From positions 3,098,501 through 3,162,500 of the forward strand of contig NZ_LR734808.1 of the NCBI RefSeq assembly GCF_902506655.1: a stretch of 64,000 nt of DNA, in the 5' to 3' direction. Within the stretch, counting starts at the first letter, position 1; each line of letters opens with the position of its first letter. This stretch comes from Marinoscillum sp. 108 (GTDB lineage Bacteria; Bacteroidota; Bacteroidia; Cytophagales; Cyclobacteriaceae). Made by a program: the position numbers and the translations under genes. The notes beneath the pieces are model-generated. The model saw only the letters and a list, made by a program, of their open reading frames with translations, did no database searches and was not told where the DNA came from. Positions 7,972 to 17,487 of this stretch are shown piece after piece.

Positions 7972-9771
7972 ATGTATCGGCAATTATTCTTTTGGACCTT
8001 TTTGTTTCTGATTCCCTCATTGGCCATGAGTCAAACCTGGGGACAGGCTCAAAATAGTAAGACCGCCACACTAGATGTTTATTGGTTTACTTCTGTGCCC
8101 TTCATCTATGAGGAACAAGGCCAATTGAAGGGTCTTGAATATGATCTGCTAATGGAATTCACGGAGTATCTGAAGGAGACCCGTGGCGTGAAATTATCCA
8201 TTCGGTGGGTGGAGGCAGAGAGTTTTCACAGTATCCTGGATATTATGAAAAATCCTGAAAAGCCCAATATTCTTGGAGCCTCGGCTTTTTCAATCACAGA
8301 AGATAGAAAGCAGTATTTGAAATTTTCGGAGGCTTACCTACCTGACATCACGGTGCTGGTCACAGGTCAGGGAACCCCCATTGCCAGAACCTACCAGGAG
8401 CTTAAAGAAATGCTGGATGGGAGGGTAGCGGTCACCATCAAAGGCACCAATTATGAAAACCTGCTTCGGAATCTTAAGGATCAGTTGAATATCGACTTTG
8501 AGACTCTGCACATACATAGCGACCAAAACATACTGGATAACATTGCAGAAGATGAAAATCGCTTTGGATTTATCGATTTGCCGATCTATCTGATGTTGAT
8601 CAAAAAGGGAGGCGACCTTACCCGCCAAAACCTCTATAATGTTCGCGGGACAGGCTATGGGGTGACGATGCCTAAGTCCAGCGACTGGCAAACACCTTTC
8701 AATCAATTCCTGTCTGATCCACGCTACCATGAAAAAGTGGGTCTCATTATTTCCAGGTACCTGGGGGCGGAGTTGTATGAATTTATAGAAAATCTCTATG
8801 GGGGAACTGAGATAGGGACCTCCATCCTCACCAAAGAGAAGGAGCTGCAGTTGGCACTGATCAAGAATGCCAACCTGAAACTACAGAAGGATAGGAACGT
8901 CAAACGTGTCCTCATTCTTGGAATCACTTTTGTCAGTATCTTTTTGGGAGTGATTGGCTTTTTGTTTTTCAAAAACCGGCGAAATACCAGACTGCTGGTG
9001 ATGCAAAAAGATCAGATCGAGGAGCAGCAGAATGATATTCGTCAGAAAAATGAGCAGCTAATGAACAGAAATATGCAGCTGATTGCCCTCAATGAAGAAA
9101 AGAACGTTTTGATGAAGGTTTTCGCTCATGATCTGAGATCTCCCCTGGGCCATATTATTGGTCTTTCAGATTTTTTGAATGCACACGCCGAGCAGATGTC
9201 TGAGGAGGATAAGGAACTACTGACACAGATAGGTACCGGTGCCAAAAGGATCAATCAGATGATTTCCAAAATCCTGGATGTGGAAGTGGCAGAAGGAGCA
9301 CGAAGCATTGTGCTTCGTGAACAAGTGGATATCACCCAGATCACCCAGGATATTGTGAGTCGCTACCGGGCTGCAGCGGCCCAGAAGTCCATTGAGATCG
9401 AATCGACGCACAGACATGGTGATCAGACCATCGAAACCGATCATATGCTCCTTTTTTTGGTTTTAGAGAATCTGGTTTCGAATGCGGTGAAATTTTCGAA
9501 TGCCAATACACGGGTCAGACTGGAAACGGACAGGCAGGAGGGTGCTGTGCTTTTCAAGGTTTGTGATCAGGGCCCGGGATTCTCGGAAGAGGACAGATCG
9601 TTGCTTTTCAATAGATTTCAAAAATTGAGTGCTAAACCTACTGGTGGAGAGCAGTCCATAGGTCTTGGCCTTTCCATTGTAAAAAAGTACGTAGGGGACC
9701 TGGGGGGAAAGGTATGGCTGGAAACGCCAAATGGTACGGGTAGCACATTCATTGTCAGTCTTCCGGTATAG
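7972..9771 (+). CDS. Sensor histidine kinase with fused periplasmic substrate-binding domain
   Basis: 599 residues in this order: signal peptide (to about 22), a type-3 periplasmic solute-binding domain (about 35-275), one membrane helix (VLILGITFVSIFLGVIGFLFF), a short coiled coil, then HisKA and HATPase_c domains. The H-box reads FAHDLRSPLGH, the N-box ENLVSNAVKFSN, and the ATP lid DQGPGFSEED followed by GLGLSIVKKY. It therefore probably binds a small ligand, such as an amino acid, outside the membrane and phosphorylates a partner inside. No response regulator is adjacent, so the partner is encoded elsewhere. Confidence 0.9.
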   Translation: MYRQLFFWTFLFLIPSLAMSQTWGQAQNSKTATLDVYWFTSVPFIYEEQGQLKGLEYDLLMEFTEYLKETRGVKLSIRWVEAESFHSILDIMKNPEKPNILGASAFSITEDRKQYLKFSEAYLPDITVLVTGQGTPIARTYQELKEMLDGRVAVTIKGTNYENLLRNLKDQLNIDFETLHIHSDQNILDNIAEDENRFGFIDLPIYLMLIKKGGDLTRQNLYNVRGTGYGVTMPKSSDWQTPFNQFLSDPRYHEKVGLIISRYLGAELYEFIENLYGGTEIGTSILTKEKELQLALIKNANLKLQKDRNVKRVLILGITFVSIFLGVIGFLFFKNRRNTRLLVMQKDQIEEQQNDIRQKNEQLMNRNMQLIALNEEKNVLMKVFAHDLRSPLGHIIGLSDFLNAHAEQMSEEDKELLTQIGTGAKRINQMISKILDVEVAEGARSIVLREQVDITQITQDIVSRYRAAAAQKSIEIESTHRHGDQTIETDHMLLFLVLENLVSNAVKFSNANTRVRLETDRQEGAVLFKVCDQGPGFSEEDRSLLFNRFQKLSAKPTGGEQSIGLGLSIVKKYVGDLGGKVWLETPNGTGSTFIVSLPV

Positions 9772-9792
9772 CTTTATGGTATCAAGAGACTA

Positions 9793-10527
9793 ATGAAAAC
9801 CATCATAGAGGTATGTATTGATTCGATAGAATCTGCCATCAACGCTGAAGCTGGTGGAGCCGATCGGGTGGAGCTTTGTGATAACCTGGCGGAGGGGGGT
9901 ACTACGCCAAGTGCGGGACTCATCAGAGCAGTGAGCGCACAGATAGGTATCGGACTCCAGGTGATGATCAGGCCAAGAGGCGGAGATTTTTTGTATTCAT
10001 CTGCAGAGATAGAGGCCATGAAACACGATATCCAGGTGGCCAAAGACCTGAAGGTTGATGGGGTGGTGTTTGGTTGCCTTACCAGAGAAGGCGATGTGGA
10101 CCTGGAGCGTATGGCCGAGTTGATGGCCGTCGCCAGACCTATGAACGTGACATTTCACCGTGCATTCGATATGGTACAGGATCCGATGAGGGCACTGGAC
10201 ATGCTGATAAGCTTAGGGGTGGACAGGGTGCTGACCTCAGGGTTGCAACCTACTGCACCGGAGGGGGCGGACATGATTGCCAAGCTGGTCAGCCACGCAG
10301 CGTCAAGGGTCATCATCCTGGCTGGCGGCGGAGTGAGGCCTCATAATATTCAGCAGCTCATCGAACAGACCGGGGTGCGAGAGTGTCATGTATCAGGCCG
10401 CACTATCTTGGAGAGCAAAATGACCTACCGGAACCCTGGAGTAATGATGGGAGGCACTACCCACCCTTCGGAGTACGAACGCCTGGTGGTGGATAGTGCC
10501 GTGATTAGATCCTTTCGGTCCGCCTAG
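9793..10527 (+). CDS. cutC: Copper homeostasis protein CutC
   Basis: 244-residue CutC-family TIM-barrel protein. Diagnostic segments are IEVCIDSIESAINAEAGGAD, RVELCDNLAEGGTTPS, MIRPRGGDFLYS and TFHRAFD. The family was linked to copper tolerance in E. coli, though direct copper handling is disputed, so the enzymatic role is uncertain. It starts 21 bp after the histidine kinase gene on the same strand and converges on the chemoreceptor gene with 15 bp between stops. Confidence 0.93.
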   Translation: MKTIIEVCIDSIESAINAEAGGADRVELCDNLAEGGTTPSAGLIRAVSAQIGIGLQVMIRPRGGDFLYSSAEIEAMKHDIQVAKDLKVDGVVFGCLTREGDVDLERMAELMAVARPMNVTFHRAFDMVQDPMRALDMLISLGVDRVLTSGLQPTAPEGADMIAKLVSHAASRVIILAGGGVRPHNIQQLIEQTGVRECHVSGRTILESKMTYRNPGVMMGGTTHPSEYERLVVDSAVIRSFRSA

Positions 10528-10542
10528 CAGAGGACCAGTTGG

Positions 10543-12375
10543 TCAACCTTCTTTTTGATCCAGTTCTTCATATTCCAATTCACCATCCGTGTCGACCAAT
10601 GAATCCAACAACACCGATTCCTTTTCCTGATTCGGTGCAATGTCCAATGAATGATGCTGACCTGAGAGTTTGAGGATACTTACTCCTGCTTTGAGTGATT
10701 CGGCCACCTCGGCCAGTTTCTGTATTTTCTGATTGTAAACTTCCATCCCGGTAGATAGCTCAGCCGCAGAGCTGGCAATTTGTTCAGTGCCGGCGGCTGT
10801 TTCTTCGGCGATGACTACAATTCCCTCTGTGATGTTCACCACGTTGTTGATATCCAGAATCTGATTTTGTGTGGCATTTAGAATCTCCTCGGAGATTTCA
10901 AGGTTTAGATGCGAGGAATCATGGATTACCTTGAAAGAATCCGCGGCTGCCCGTGAGGTAGTTTCGCCGCTTTTTACGCTCGTGCTCATCTGTGCCATGG
11001 CATCCGATGCCTTGAGGGTGTCATTTTGCACATCCATTACCAGCGCTTCGATTTCCCGTGCAGATTTTTTGGAGTCTTCAGCGAGTTTTCTGATTTCCTC
11101 GGCCACTACAGCAAACCCCCTGCCGGCATCCCCAGCCTGTGCGGCCTCTATGGCAGCATTGAGTGCCAGCAAATTCGTTTGTGAGGAAATTTCCGTGATC
11201 ACGCCCAATACCCTGGAGATTTCGCGAGAGCGCTCAGTGAGCACCTTGATGGAATCGTTGGTCTTATCTGAGAATCCGGCGATCTGTCCCATGTTGGCCA
11301 CTACTTCATCAATCATCACATTGCCTTTTTTACTGTTTTCTGCCACCATTTTGGCGGCATTATGAATGGTCTCGGCCTTATGACCCATTTCTTTCGAAGA
11401 GTTCAAAATGCCTTCCATGAGACTTGAAGCATCATCCACTTTATTCACCTGGAGGTGTGCTCCATTGCTCATCTCGGCTATAGAGGAGGCGATTTCATTG
11501 GTATTGGAGCTCATTTCTTCACCCGATACCCGCATGTCGCTGGAGGATTCTTCAATAATCGTGGCGTTTTGTGCTACCTGACTCAACAGTGCATCAATAT
11601 TGCTTAGGGCAGAATTCAGGCTTTGAGTCATTTCTAAAATGTCGCCTTTGGCCTGATCGTCATAGCGGTTGGTAAGGTCACCATTGGCCAGGGCATTGAT
11701 GATGGTGTTGAATCTGAGCAGTGGCATCGAAAAGGAGACCAACAGACTGTTCAGCGCCTCCCCAAGCTCCCTCCAGGCACCTTCTTTGCCGGTGGTTTCT
11801 ATTCTGGCTTCTAACTTACCTTCTTCGGTGGCTTGCCTTACCACAGCCTTGGAGTCGTCGATGACGGCCTTTAGGTTATCCCTCATTTTGATCAGGGAGT
11901 TTCCCAGAAGATCATTTTCACCAGCGGAGATAAATTCTACCTCCAGGTTTCCGTTGCCAATTTCCGAAGCAAATACTGATACATGGTCTATCCGCTGAAG
12001 GTAGGCATGCAGCTGCCGGAACAACCCGCCCGTTTCAGCGTCTTTTTCCAAAGCGCTAGAGTTCTCAATGGCCATGCTGCCAGTAGAGATGGCGTTGAGA
12101 TAGCCACTCATTTCCCGAAAGGGCTTTCGCACAACGCGTATAATCGCCAAAAGCGCAATCACACCAAACCCGCATCCAAGGGGAATGGTCAGGAACAAAT
12201 ACTGGATTCCAAAAACACCAACGAGCATTGTGATCAGGGCAATGGCACAAGTGAAGACAATCAAAACCACCCCTATCCAATACAGGAATGATTGTTTTAA
12301 CAAGATGTAGTTGGCTCCAAACAAAATACTCCCTGCAGCCAGGATGGCCAGGGTAAAAATTAAGAAGTCATTCAT
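10543..12375 (-). CDS. Methyl-accepting chemotaxis protein
   Basis: 610-residue chemoreceptor. The N-terminus has several closely spaced membrane helices (residues 1-85) with almost no loop that could form a periplasmic sensor domain. A HAMP-like linker follows, then the long signalling coiled coil whose hairpin tip reads [17 protein letters not shown] and [16 protein letters not shown]. The C-terminus is acidic ([16 protein letters not shown]) and lacks a CheR-docking pentapeptide. The lack of an external domain suggests it senses membrane or cytoplasmic signals. No che genes are near. The 282 bp upstream hold no convincing gene. Confidence 0.93.
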   Translation of the reverse strand: MNDFLIFTLAILAAGSILFGANYILLKQSFLYWIGVVLIVFTCAIALITMLVGVFGIQYLFLTIPLGCGFGVIALLAIIRVVRKPFREMSGYLNAISTGSMAIENSSALEKDAETGGLFRQLHAYLQRIDHVSVFASEIGNGNLEVEFISAGENDLLGNSLIKMRDNLKAVIDDSKAVVRQATEEGKLEARIETTGKEGAWRELGEALNSLLVSFSMPLLRFNTIINALANGDLTNRYDDQAKGDILEMTQSLNSALSNIDALLSQVAQNATIIEESSSDMRVSGEEMSSNTNEIASSIAEMSNGAHLQVNKVDDASSLMEGILNSSKEMGHKAETIHNAAKMVAENSKKGNVMIDEVVANMGQIAGFSDKTNDSIKVLTERSREISRVLGVITEISSQTNLLALNAAIEAAQAGDAGRGFAVVAEEIRKLAEDSKKSAREIEALVMDVQNDTLKASDAMAQMSTSVKSGETTSRAAADSFKVIHDSSHLNLEISEEILNATQNQILDINNVVNITEGIVVIAEETAAGTEQIASSAAELSTGMEVYNQKIQKLAEVAESLKAGVSILKLSGQHHSLDIAPNQEKESVLLDSLVDTDGELEYEELDQKEG

Positions 12376-12657
12376 GAATAGCTGGACTAAATAGTGAGTA
12401 ATGAGTATTGATTAAAATGTACTAACTGTTCTAACCAGAAAAAATACACAATTAGATTTTAAAACAAGAGCGTTAGATGAAATAAAGTGGGGTTGTTACG
12501 GAACTGGTCGAATATTGGTCCCTATCTATAGGTTCTCCAAATAGAAACGGGCATGCCCATGTGAGCATGCGTCTGGTCTCTGATGTTCAGGAAAAACTCA
12601 AAGAGATCAACGCCAGGAAAATTCTCTACCGAGCTCTGAAGGAGGCAAATAGCTGAT

Positions 12658-13092
12658 CTACCTCAGCCAGCCTTTGCGGATTCCAAAGTTGGAAAACCAG
12701 ACCAGAAAGAAACCAAAAAGGATAATCAGCACAGGCATGATGGCGGCCCCGGGTCCGTACACATCCATGGCTTTGGCTATGAACAAACTGTGAATCATCT
12801 GAGCGATCACTGCCACCAGTGAAACGATCAGGATCGATCGGGACCAGGCTTTGCGGAGGAGGAGGCCCAGCGACCCGATGGCGCCACCGAATACCGCCAC
12901 GAAAAATGCGACCTTCGTCCAGTTGGGGTAGTTGGCATACAAATCCTGCTCTGCCTGAGGGAGCGCTTGCAGAGCCTCTTCCGACATCATCATATTTTGG
13001 ATGAAGGAGCCTACTCCCATAAGGTTCCAAAGGAGCATGATCACCGCCACGAGCCAGAACCAGACAGGGACTTTTATTTCTTGATTTTCCAT
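12658..13092 (-). CDS. Four-helix integral membrane protein of unknown function
   Basis: 144 residues with four hydrophobic segments: about 10-32 (VWFWLVAVIMLLWNLMGVG), 60-80, 87-105 and 117-137. A soluble loop with ALPQAEQDLYANYPNWTK lies between helices 1 and 2. This pattern is widespread in Bacteroidota and is sometimes labelled sugar transporter without evidence. The Trp-rich first helix and the conserved YANYPxW loop are the only motif-like features. It stands alone, with no clear operon partner. Confidence 0.75.
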   Translation of the reverse strand: MENQEIKVPVWFWLVAVIMLLWNLMGVGSFIQNMMMSEEALQALPQAEQDLYANYPNWTKVAFFVAVFGGAIGSLGLLLRKAWSRSILIVSLVAVIAQMIHSLFIAKAMDVYGPGAAIMPVLIILFGFFLVWFSNFGIRKGWLR

Positions 13093-13175
13093 TTTTACAG
13101 GTGGGTTGGGTTGAAGTAATCTTCCTTCAATTTACCAGAAAAGTAGCAATATAGAAAATCAACCTTCACATGATT

Positions 13176-13664
13176 TCAAGGGAGGTAGGAGGAGAACTCC
13201 CGGGTGATTTGGCTGATTTTGGGATCAATATAGGTTTTACAAAAAGGCTTTTCAGGGTTTTTGAAATAGTAATCAAGGTATTGTTCACTATTCAATCGAA
13301 AGACATCAAGCGGCAATATTTGAGTGATCAGGGGTTGCTGAAAGTGAGATTGAAGGATTGTCAGGGAGTCTCGCGCAGCCTGGGCATCGGATTCATTGAC
13401 CGTGTAGATTGCCGACCGATATTTGTGCCGCATGGTATGACGAGATGTGGAAGAATGGGTGAGTAAATGGATATGGATGATCACCTCCAAAGGAATCCGC
13501 TCATGGTCAAACTGGAGCTTGATGGCTTCTGAAAAAGTCTCATGAGGTGCTACTGAGGAGATCCAGCCCTGCACTACTGACGACACTCCACTGAGCCGGG
13601 CAAAAATGGCTTCTGTACACCAGTGACATCCTCCGCCAAGCCCAAGCGTCATTAGGCTACCCAA
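13176..13664 (-). CDS. Divergent MsrA-like peptide methionine sulfoxide reductase
   Basis: 162 residues related to MsrA. The active-site segment reads GGGCHWCTEAIF, so the catalytic Cys and the WCxE context are kept but the usual Phe after Cys is His. The family's KYRSAIY segment is present, but the typical GGxxxxPxYxxVxxGxTGH region is replaced by GWISSVAPHETFSEAI and an unusual loop (HSSTSRHTMRHK). The fold is probably MsrA; its substrate may differ. From the ATG at 13664 it overlaps the upstream dioxygenase gene by 8 bp; the ATG at 13652 would avoid this. Confidence 0.75.
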   Translation of the reverse strand: MGSLMTLGLGGGCHWCTEAIFARLSGVSSVVQGWISSVAPHETFSEAIKLQFDHERIPLEVIIHIHLLTHSSTSRHTMRHKYRSAIYTVNESDAQAARDSLTILQSHFQQPLITQILPLDVFRLNSEQYLDYYFKNPEKPFCKTYIDPKISQITREFSSYLP

Positions 13665-14538
13665 TTTTCACGGAAGTCATGGTGAGTGATCCAGCCACGT
13701 ACTGATCATTGAAGATTTCCACCTCCTCCTTCTGATCCTGTAGGGCCAGGGCATAAAGAAGGGGATAGTAATGATCCGGAGTAGGGATGGCCAGCTTGGC
13801 AGCTGGCCCCAGTTCCGTATAATTGATCAGCCTGGAATGCTCCTTTGAGTAGATATAGGTTTTGAATTTTTCATTCATTTCCTGCGCCCAATCGAATCCA
13901 TAATTGGGCACCTCGAAATGCTGCCAGTCTACCATGCGGAGGTTATGCACCATGTTGCCACTGCCCAAAATAAGAACCCCCTTTTTGCGGAGAGCAGAGA
14001 GCTCTTGCGCCAGTTGATAATGATAGCCTGGTGGCTGATGGTAGTCAATGCTGAGCTGCAGTACCGGGATGTTGGCTTCCGGATACATGCGCTTCACCAC
14101 CGACCAGCAGCCATGGTCCAGTCCCCAATCATGATCCAGTCCCACGTTGGTAGATTGAATGAGTTTGCTGGTTTCTGCAGCCAAAGCGGGATCACCAGGC
14201 GCTGGATACTGTACCTGAAAAAGCTCCTGTGGAAACCCTCCGAAATCGTGAATGGTTTTAGGGTGGTTCATGGCAGTGACATGTGTACCCCGCGTAAGCC
14301 AGTGTGCGGAGATACAAAGCACAGCTGCAGGCTGGGTGATCTCTTTGGCAATGCTTTCCCACTTTCTGGTGAATTCATTGTCTTCAATGCCATTCATCGG
14401 AGACCCATGGCCCATGAAGAGTACTGGCATTTTTTTATCCTGCACGGGCAGGTCATTCGTCATTTTGGCAAAAGACTTGAGTGATGACATGGCAAATAGA
14501 CTGCTTAACGATCGGTAAATAAACTCTTTCCTATTCAT
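13657..14538 (-). CDS. ygiD: DODA-type extradiol dioxygenase (YgiD-like)
   Basis: 293-residue class III extradiol ring-cleaving dioxygenase of the 4,5-DOPA dioxygenase/YgiD type. Metal-ligand and active-site segments are MGHGSPMNGIEDNEF, ISAHWLTRGTHVTAM, LDHGCWSVVKRMYP and PDHYYPLLYAL. About 35 residues precede the core and read like a leader (MNRKEFIYRSLSSLFAMSSLKSF), so it may be exported or membrane-associated, unlike cytoplasmic E. coli YgiD. The MsrA-like gene follows with overlap, which suggests one transcript. Confidence 0.88.
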   Translation of the reverse strand: MNRKEFIYRSLSSLFAMSSLKSFAKMTNDLPVQDKKMPVLFMGHGSPMNGIEDNEFTRKWESIAKEITQPAAVLCISAHWLTRGTHVTAMNHPKTIHDFGGFPQELFQVQYPAPGDPALAAETSKLIQSTNVGLDHDWGLDHGCWSVVKRMYPEANIPVLQLSIDYHQPPGYHYQLAQELSALRKKGVLILGSGNMVHNLRMVDWQHFEVPNYGFDWAQEMNEKFKTYIYSKEHSRLINYTELGPAAKLAIPTPDHYYPLLYALALQDQKEEVEIFNDQYVAGSLTMTSVKIG

Positions 14539-14602
14539 CGGTAATAGAGATGAAACAGTGGAGAACCTACAAATAGTTTACAAGAAGTGAAAGAAGAGAA
14601 GT

Positions 14603-15145
14603 TTATTTTCGATCCAGGTATTGGGGAGTTCCTATGAAAGTACCCTCCAGCTTGCGACCGTTTTCCATCAGGATGTCATATTTCATGCGGTACACCCCTT
14701 TGCTGGTGATCACTATGGTGATGGTGCCGTTTTCACCGAAGATGGCTTCTTCCAATGACCTGCCAAACTGTACGCGTCGGTATACAAATTCTCCTTCGGC
14801 TTCTGAGAGTTTACGATTGCCCAAAGCTGTGAAAGTGCCTTCCTGAAACCCCTCTTTGCCCGGAGAGAAAAATTCCGTGAAAAGATAGCAGTCAAAATCC
14901 TCGCTAAGGGTAAAATAGGTCTCACCCAATGCATTCTGGTTTTCTTCGAAAACGGATGTTTCTCCAATGATGGTAAAATCCATGTTGTAATGGTCGCCTG
15001 AGTGAGCACCCCAGTCCTCCTGAAGTACCCCGGACAGGGCATAATCCCTGCTGCCATATTGTACCAGGGAGAGTTCTTCCTCATACTCAAAGCAGGAAGT
15101 AAGCAAGAGGGAAGAGAGCAATAGGCAGGTGTATAGAATCTTCAT
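14603..15145 (-). CDS. Hypothetical lipoprotein
   Basis: 180-residue protein with a signal peptide and lipobox (LLLTSC) followed by an acidic start (FEYEEELS). The rest is probably beta-rich (DYNMDFTI-like strands and a C-terminal LEGTFIGTPQ) and resembles the many small Bacteroidota lipoproteins that pair with no known function. No catalytic motif is visible. It lies between the dioxygenase and the YjjX phosphatase genes on the same strand, with gaps of 60-90 bp. Confidence 0.68.
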   Translation of the reverse strand: MKILYTCLLLSSLLLTSCFEYEEELSLVQYGSRDYALSGVLQEDWGAHSGDHYNMDFTIIGETSVFEENQNALGETYFTLSEDFDCYLFTEFFSPGKEGFQEGTFTALGNRKLSEAEGEFVYRRVQFGRSLEEAIFGENGTITIVITSKGVYRMKYDILMENGRKLEGTFIGTPQYLDRK

Positions 15146-15232
15146 GTGTTCAATAGAAACAACCGGTTTCTCTAAGATACTTATTCTCAGCTAATTTTTT
15201 TAAGCTTTCATGTATTGTGTCCGGCCATTCTG

Positions 15233-15766
15233 TTAAAGAATGGGGTAGATCTCTGGGTTTTTGAAGGGGACCAGTGCCAGCATCACGGCCTGCACATAGT
15301 ATTCCGTGCGCCCAAGTACGCCGCCGGTGAGTGACCCTACTGCACCCCCTTTTTGCTTAGAGTTTTTTTCGCCAAATACCTGATCGTTGGCATGCCCCAG
15401 TTCAATGCCCTGGTGGATCAGCTCCGTGACTTTTGGGGGTAGGTGGAAAGTGCTGGTACGCGACTGTCCCATTTGGTTTTGGGAGAGAATGACCACCCAG
15501 GCAAAGGCGATGAGCCCCTGTGGAGTTTCATCAAGGCCGCCTTCTATGCCCACCCAGTAGTCGGCATCAGGTTGTTCGTGTCGGGCATTTTGGGCCCGGT
15601 TGGCAGCCCCTTGCAGTGTTTCTTCATCAGTCATGGGCTGGTCTGACACACCCGAAGGCACACTGAGTCCGGTAACGGAGAGTTCACCTTTCGGGAATAT
15701 TTTCCGGAATCCCTCCTGCGTAGCATTGATTTTTACTGGGTTTTTAGAAGCAACAACTACCTGCAT
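15233..15766 (-). CDS. yjjX: Inosine/xanthosine triphosphatase (YjjX family)
   Basis: 177 residues. It starts MQVVVASKNPVKINATQEGF, the YjjX N-terminal signature, and has PSGVSDQPMTDEETLQGAANRA and YWVGIEGG. The enzyme hydrolyses ITP and XTP, and in Bacteroidota may also act on other damaged NTPs, which cleans the nucleotide pool. Length fits the family. It is probably cytoplasmic and monocistronic or co-transcribed with the lipoprotein gene downstream. Confidence 0.92.
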   Translation of the reverse strand: MQVVVASKNPVKINATQEGFRKIFPKGELSVTGLSVPSGVSDQPMTDEETLQGAANRAQNARHEQPDADYWVGIEGGLDETPQGLIAFAWVVILSQNQMGQSRTSTFHLPPKVTELIHQGIELGHANDQVFGEKNSKQKGGAVGSLTGGVLGRTEYYVQAVMLALVPFKNPEIYPIL

Positions 15767-15823
15767 CTGTTTTGATCGATTGGTTGGTAGCGAAGATAAA
15801 TATTTGCGGTGTCCGGTCGAAGT

Positions 15824-16456
15824 TTATGGTACCCGAAAACCCAGGCCAACACTGAACAGGTTATTGACTTTGAGTTCATCGTTGTATTGGCCGACAAAAA
15901 AGGAATACTCTGGCATAATAGCGAACCGGTTGCCAAGCTTTAACCCCACGGAGTTGCCTGCTCCCAGTCCGGAGTTGTTGTGTGATCTTTCCTGGCTATT
16001 CCTTAGGTCGAGGTAGTAGAAAACCCTGGGGTTGAGATAAAGCGCCAGTTTTTGATTGCTGGAGTGAAAGCTAAAATAGGCCGGGAAATGAAGGGCCACT
16101 CCTTCGTCATCTGCGGTGACGGCTGAGAGTCCGATGCCCAGGGCACTGTTGAAATTGGGTGACTGGGTGGCCAACTGTTTTTTGATATCGCCCATGATCA
16201 GGGTGCTACCCCAATTGGTAAAGTTGGCTTTCAGACCGATGTCCACACTGTCTTCCAGCCCTACCCGCAATGCCAGGTCGACGAAACTCTCTTCTCCCAG
16301 GTAATTATACCCAAGGCCTGCCGTACCTGACACCTTGCCTTGAGGTAATGTTCTGGCGGTTTGGAAACTCGAATAGGAGGCGCAGTTGATGAGTAATCCT
16401 GACGAACAGAGGGTCAGCGCGAAGAGAACAGCGGTCAGGTACCTTTTAGATCTCAT
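15824..16456 (-). CDS. Outer-membrane beta-barrel lipoprotein, unknown
   Basis: 210 residues with a signal peptide and lipobox (LLINCASY). The mature sequence has alternating amphipathic strands (VSGTAGLGYNYLG, SVDIGLKANF, SALGIGLSAV, LALYLNPRVFYYLD, FAIMPEYSFFVGQY) and ends with a strand in FSVGLGFRVP, a C-terminus typical of outer-membrane barrels. It is probably a small barrel of eight to ten strands, with no enzymatic motif. It diverges from the DMT permease gene. Confidence 0.7.
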   Translation of the reverse strand: MRSKRYLTAVLFALTLCSSGLLINCASYSSFQTARTLPQGKVSGTAGLGYNYLGEESFVDLALRVGLEDSVDIGLKANFTNWGSTLIMGDIKKQLATQSPNFNSALGIGLSAVTADDEGVALHFPAYFSFHSSNQKLALYLNPRVFYYLDLRNSQERSHNNSGLGAGNSVGLKLGNRFAIMPEYSFFVGQYNDELKVNNLFSVGLGFRVP

Positions 16457-16560
16457 GGTGCAGGTGGTTGTAGTTATTAAAGTTATAGATTCCTGATAAA
16501 TATTGAAAAGAACTGTTTTGAGGATGACTGAATAAGCACGCGTGTGGAGTTGTCTTTCTC

Positions 16561-16568
16561 TAACTTTG
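16561..16568 (+). promoter_or_regulatory. Candidate -7 element (TAACTTTG) for the DMT permease gene
   Basis: TAACTTTG matches TAnnTTTG and lies 24 bases before the ATG at 16593. A TTG is present, but only 8 bases upstream of it, too close for the usual 17-23 base spacing, so only the -7 half is supported. Confidence 0.4.
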
Positions 16569-16592
16569 TCGCCACCAAATTACCATTACACC

Positions 16593-17486
16593 ATGTGGCT
16601 CATCCTGGCTTTTGCCTCAGCATTTTTTCTTGGTTTTTATGACATTTTCAAAAAGATTTCGCTCAATGAGAATGCTGTGATCCCGACGCTTTTCTTTTCT
16701 ACAGTGATGGCTTCAGTGATCATGCTGGTATTGGTAGTGGTGTCAGACATGGGATATCTCACGCCTGATCAGCTAATGTATGTACCGCCAGTGAGTGGAG
16801 GTGATCATTTGAGGATTATCCTGAAGACGGTGATAGTACTAAGCAGCTGGATTTTTACTTTTTTTGCCATGAAAAACCTGCCGCTAACCATTCTTGCTCC
16901 CATTCGTTCCACGGGGCCCCTTTGGACTATGCTTGGAGCTTTTGTGATTTTCTCCGAAAGGCTCAATTTCTTTCAGCTCGCCGGGGTGCTGGTAATTTTT
17001 GTCTTTTTCTATCTCTTTTCCACCGCCGGAAAACTCGAGGGTATTTCTTTCCGAAGCAATAAATTCATTTGGTTTCTGATCGCGGGTACACTTTTGGGCA
17101 CTTGCAGTGCCTTGTACGATCGGTACCTGCTCCGTCAGACAGATGTGATGGCTGTCCAGGCCTACTTTACCTTTTACCAGACATTGTTATTGGTGCCTGT
17201 ACTTCTCTTGCTCTGGTATCCGGGACGTGCCAAAACCACTACTTTTCAATGGCGATGGAGTATTCCCTTTATTGGTATTTTTCTGTTGATCGGTGACTAC
17301 CTTTATTTTTATAGCATATCACTACCCGATTCACTCATCTCGGTCATCAGTCTGGTGCGCCGCTCGAATGTGCTCATCGTTTTCCTCTTTGGGGCCATTT
17401 TCTATCAGGAGAAAAACATCAGGAAGAAGGGAATCTATCTTGCTGGGATACTGCTGGGTCTGTTACTTCTGATTTTGGGAAGATAG
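16593..17486 (+). CDS. EamA/DMT family permease
   Basis: 297-residue membrane protein with about ten hydrophobic helices arranged as two EamA repeats. Signature segments are FASAFFLGFYDIFKKISL, APIRSTGPLWTMLGAFVIFSE (cut at 20 residues) and VISLVRRSNVLIVFLFG. Members export or import metabolites; the substrate is unknown. An earlier ATG at 16542 adds 17 residues without hydrophobic pattern and would place the -7 element inside the gene, so I start at 16593. Its stop is 1 bp from the stop of the convergent deacetylase gene. Confidence 0.85.
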   Translation: MWLILAFASAFFLGFYDIFKKISLNENAVIPTLFFSTVMASVIMLVLVVVSDMGYLTPDQLMYVPPVSGGDHLRIILKTVIVLSSWIFTFFAMKNLPLTILAPIRSTGPLWTMLGAFVIFSERLNFFQLAGVLVIFVFFYLFSTAGKLEGISFRSNKFIWFLIAGTLLGTCSALYDRYLLRQTDVMAVQAYFTFYQTLLLVPVLLLLWYPGRAKTTTFQWRWSIPFIGIFLLIGDYLYFYSISLPDSLISVISLVRRSNVLIVFLFGAIFYQEKNIRKKGIYLAGILLGLLLLILGR

Positions 17487-17487
17487 A

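Noticed and set aside
12561-12656. Plus-strand frame of 31 codons with GTG start between the chemoreceptor and the membrane protein genes
   Set aside because: Short, no homologue recognised, ends 1 bp before the stop of the membrane protein gene. The rest of this 282-bp gap shows nothing I can support.
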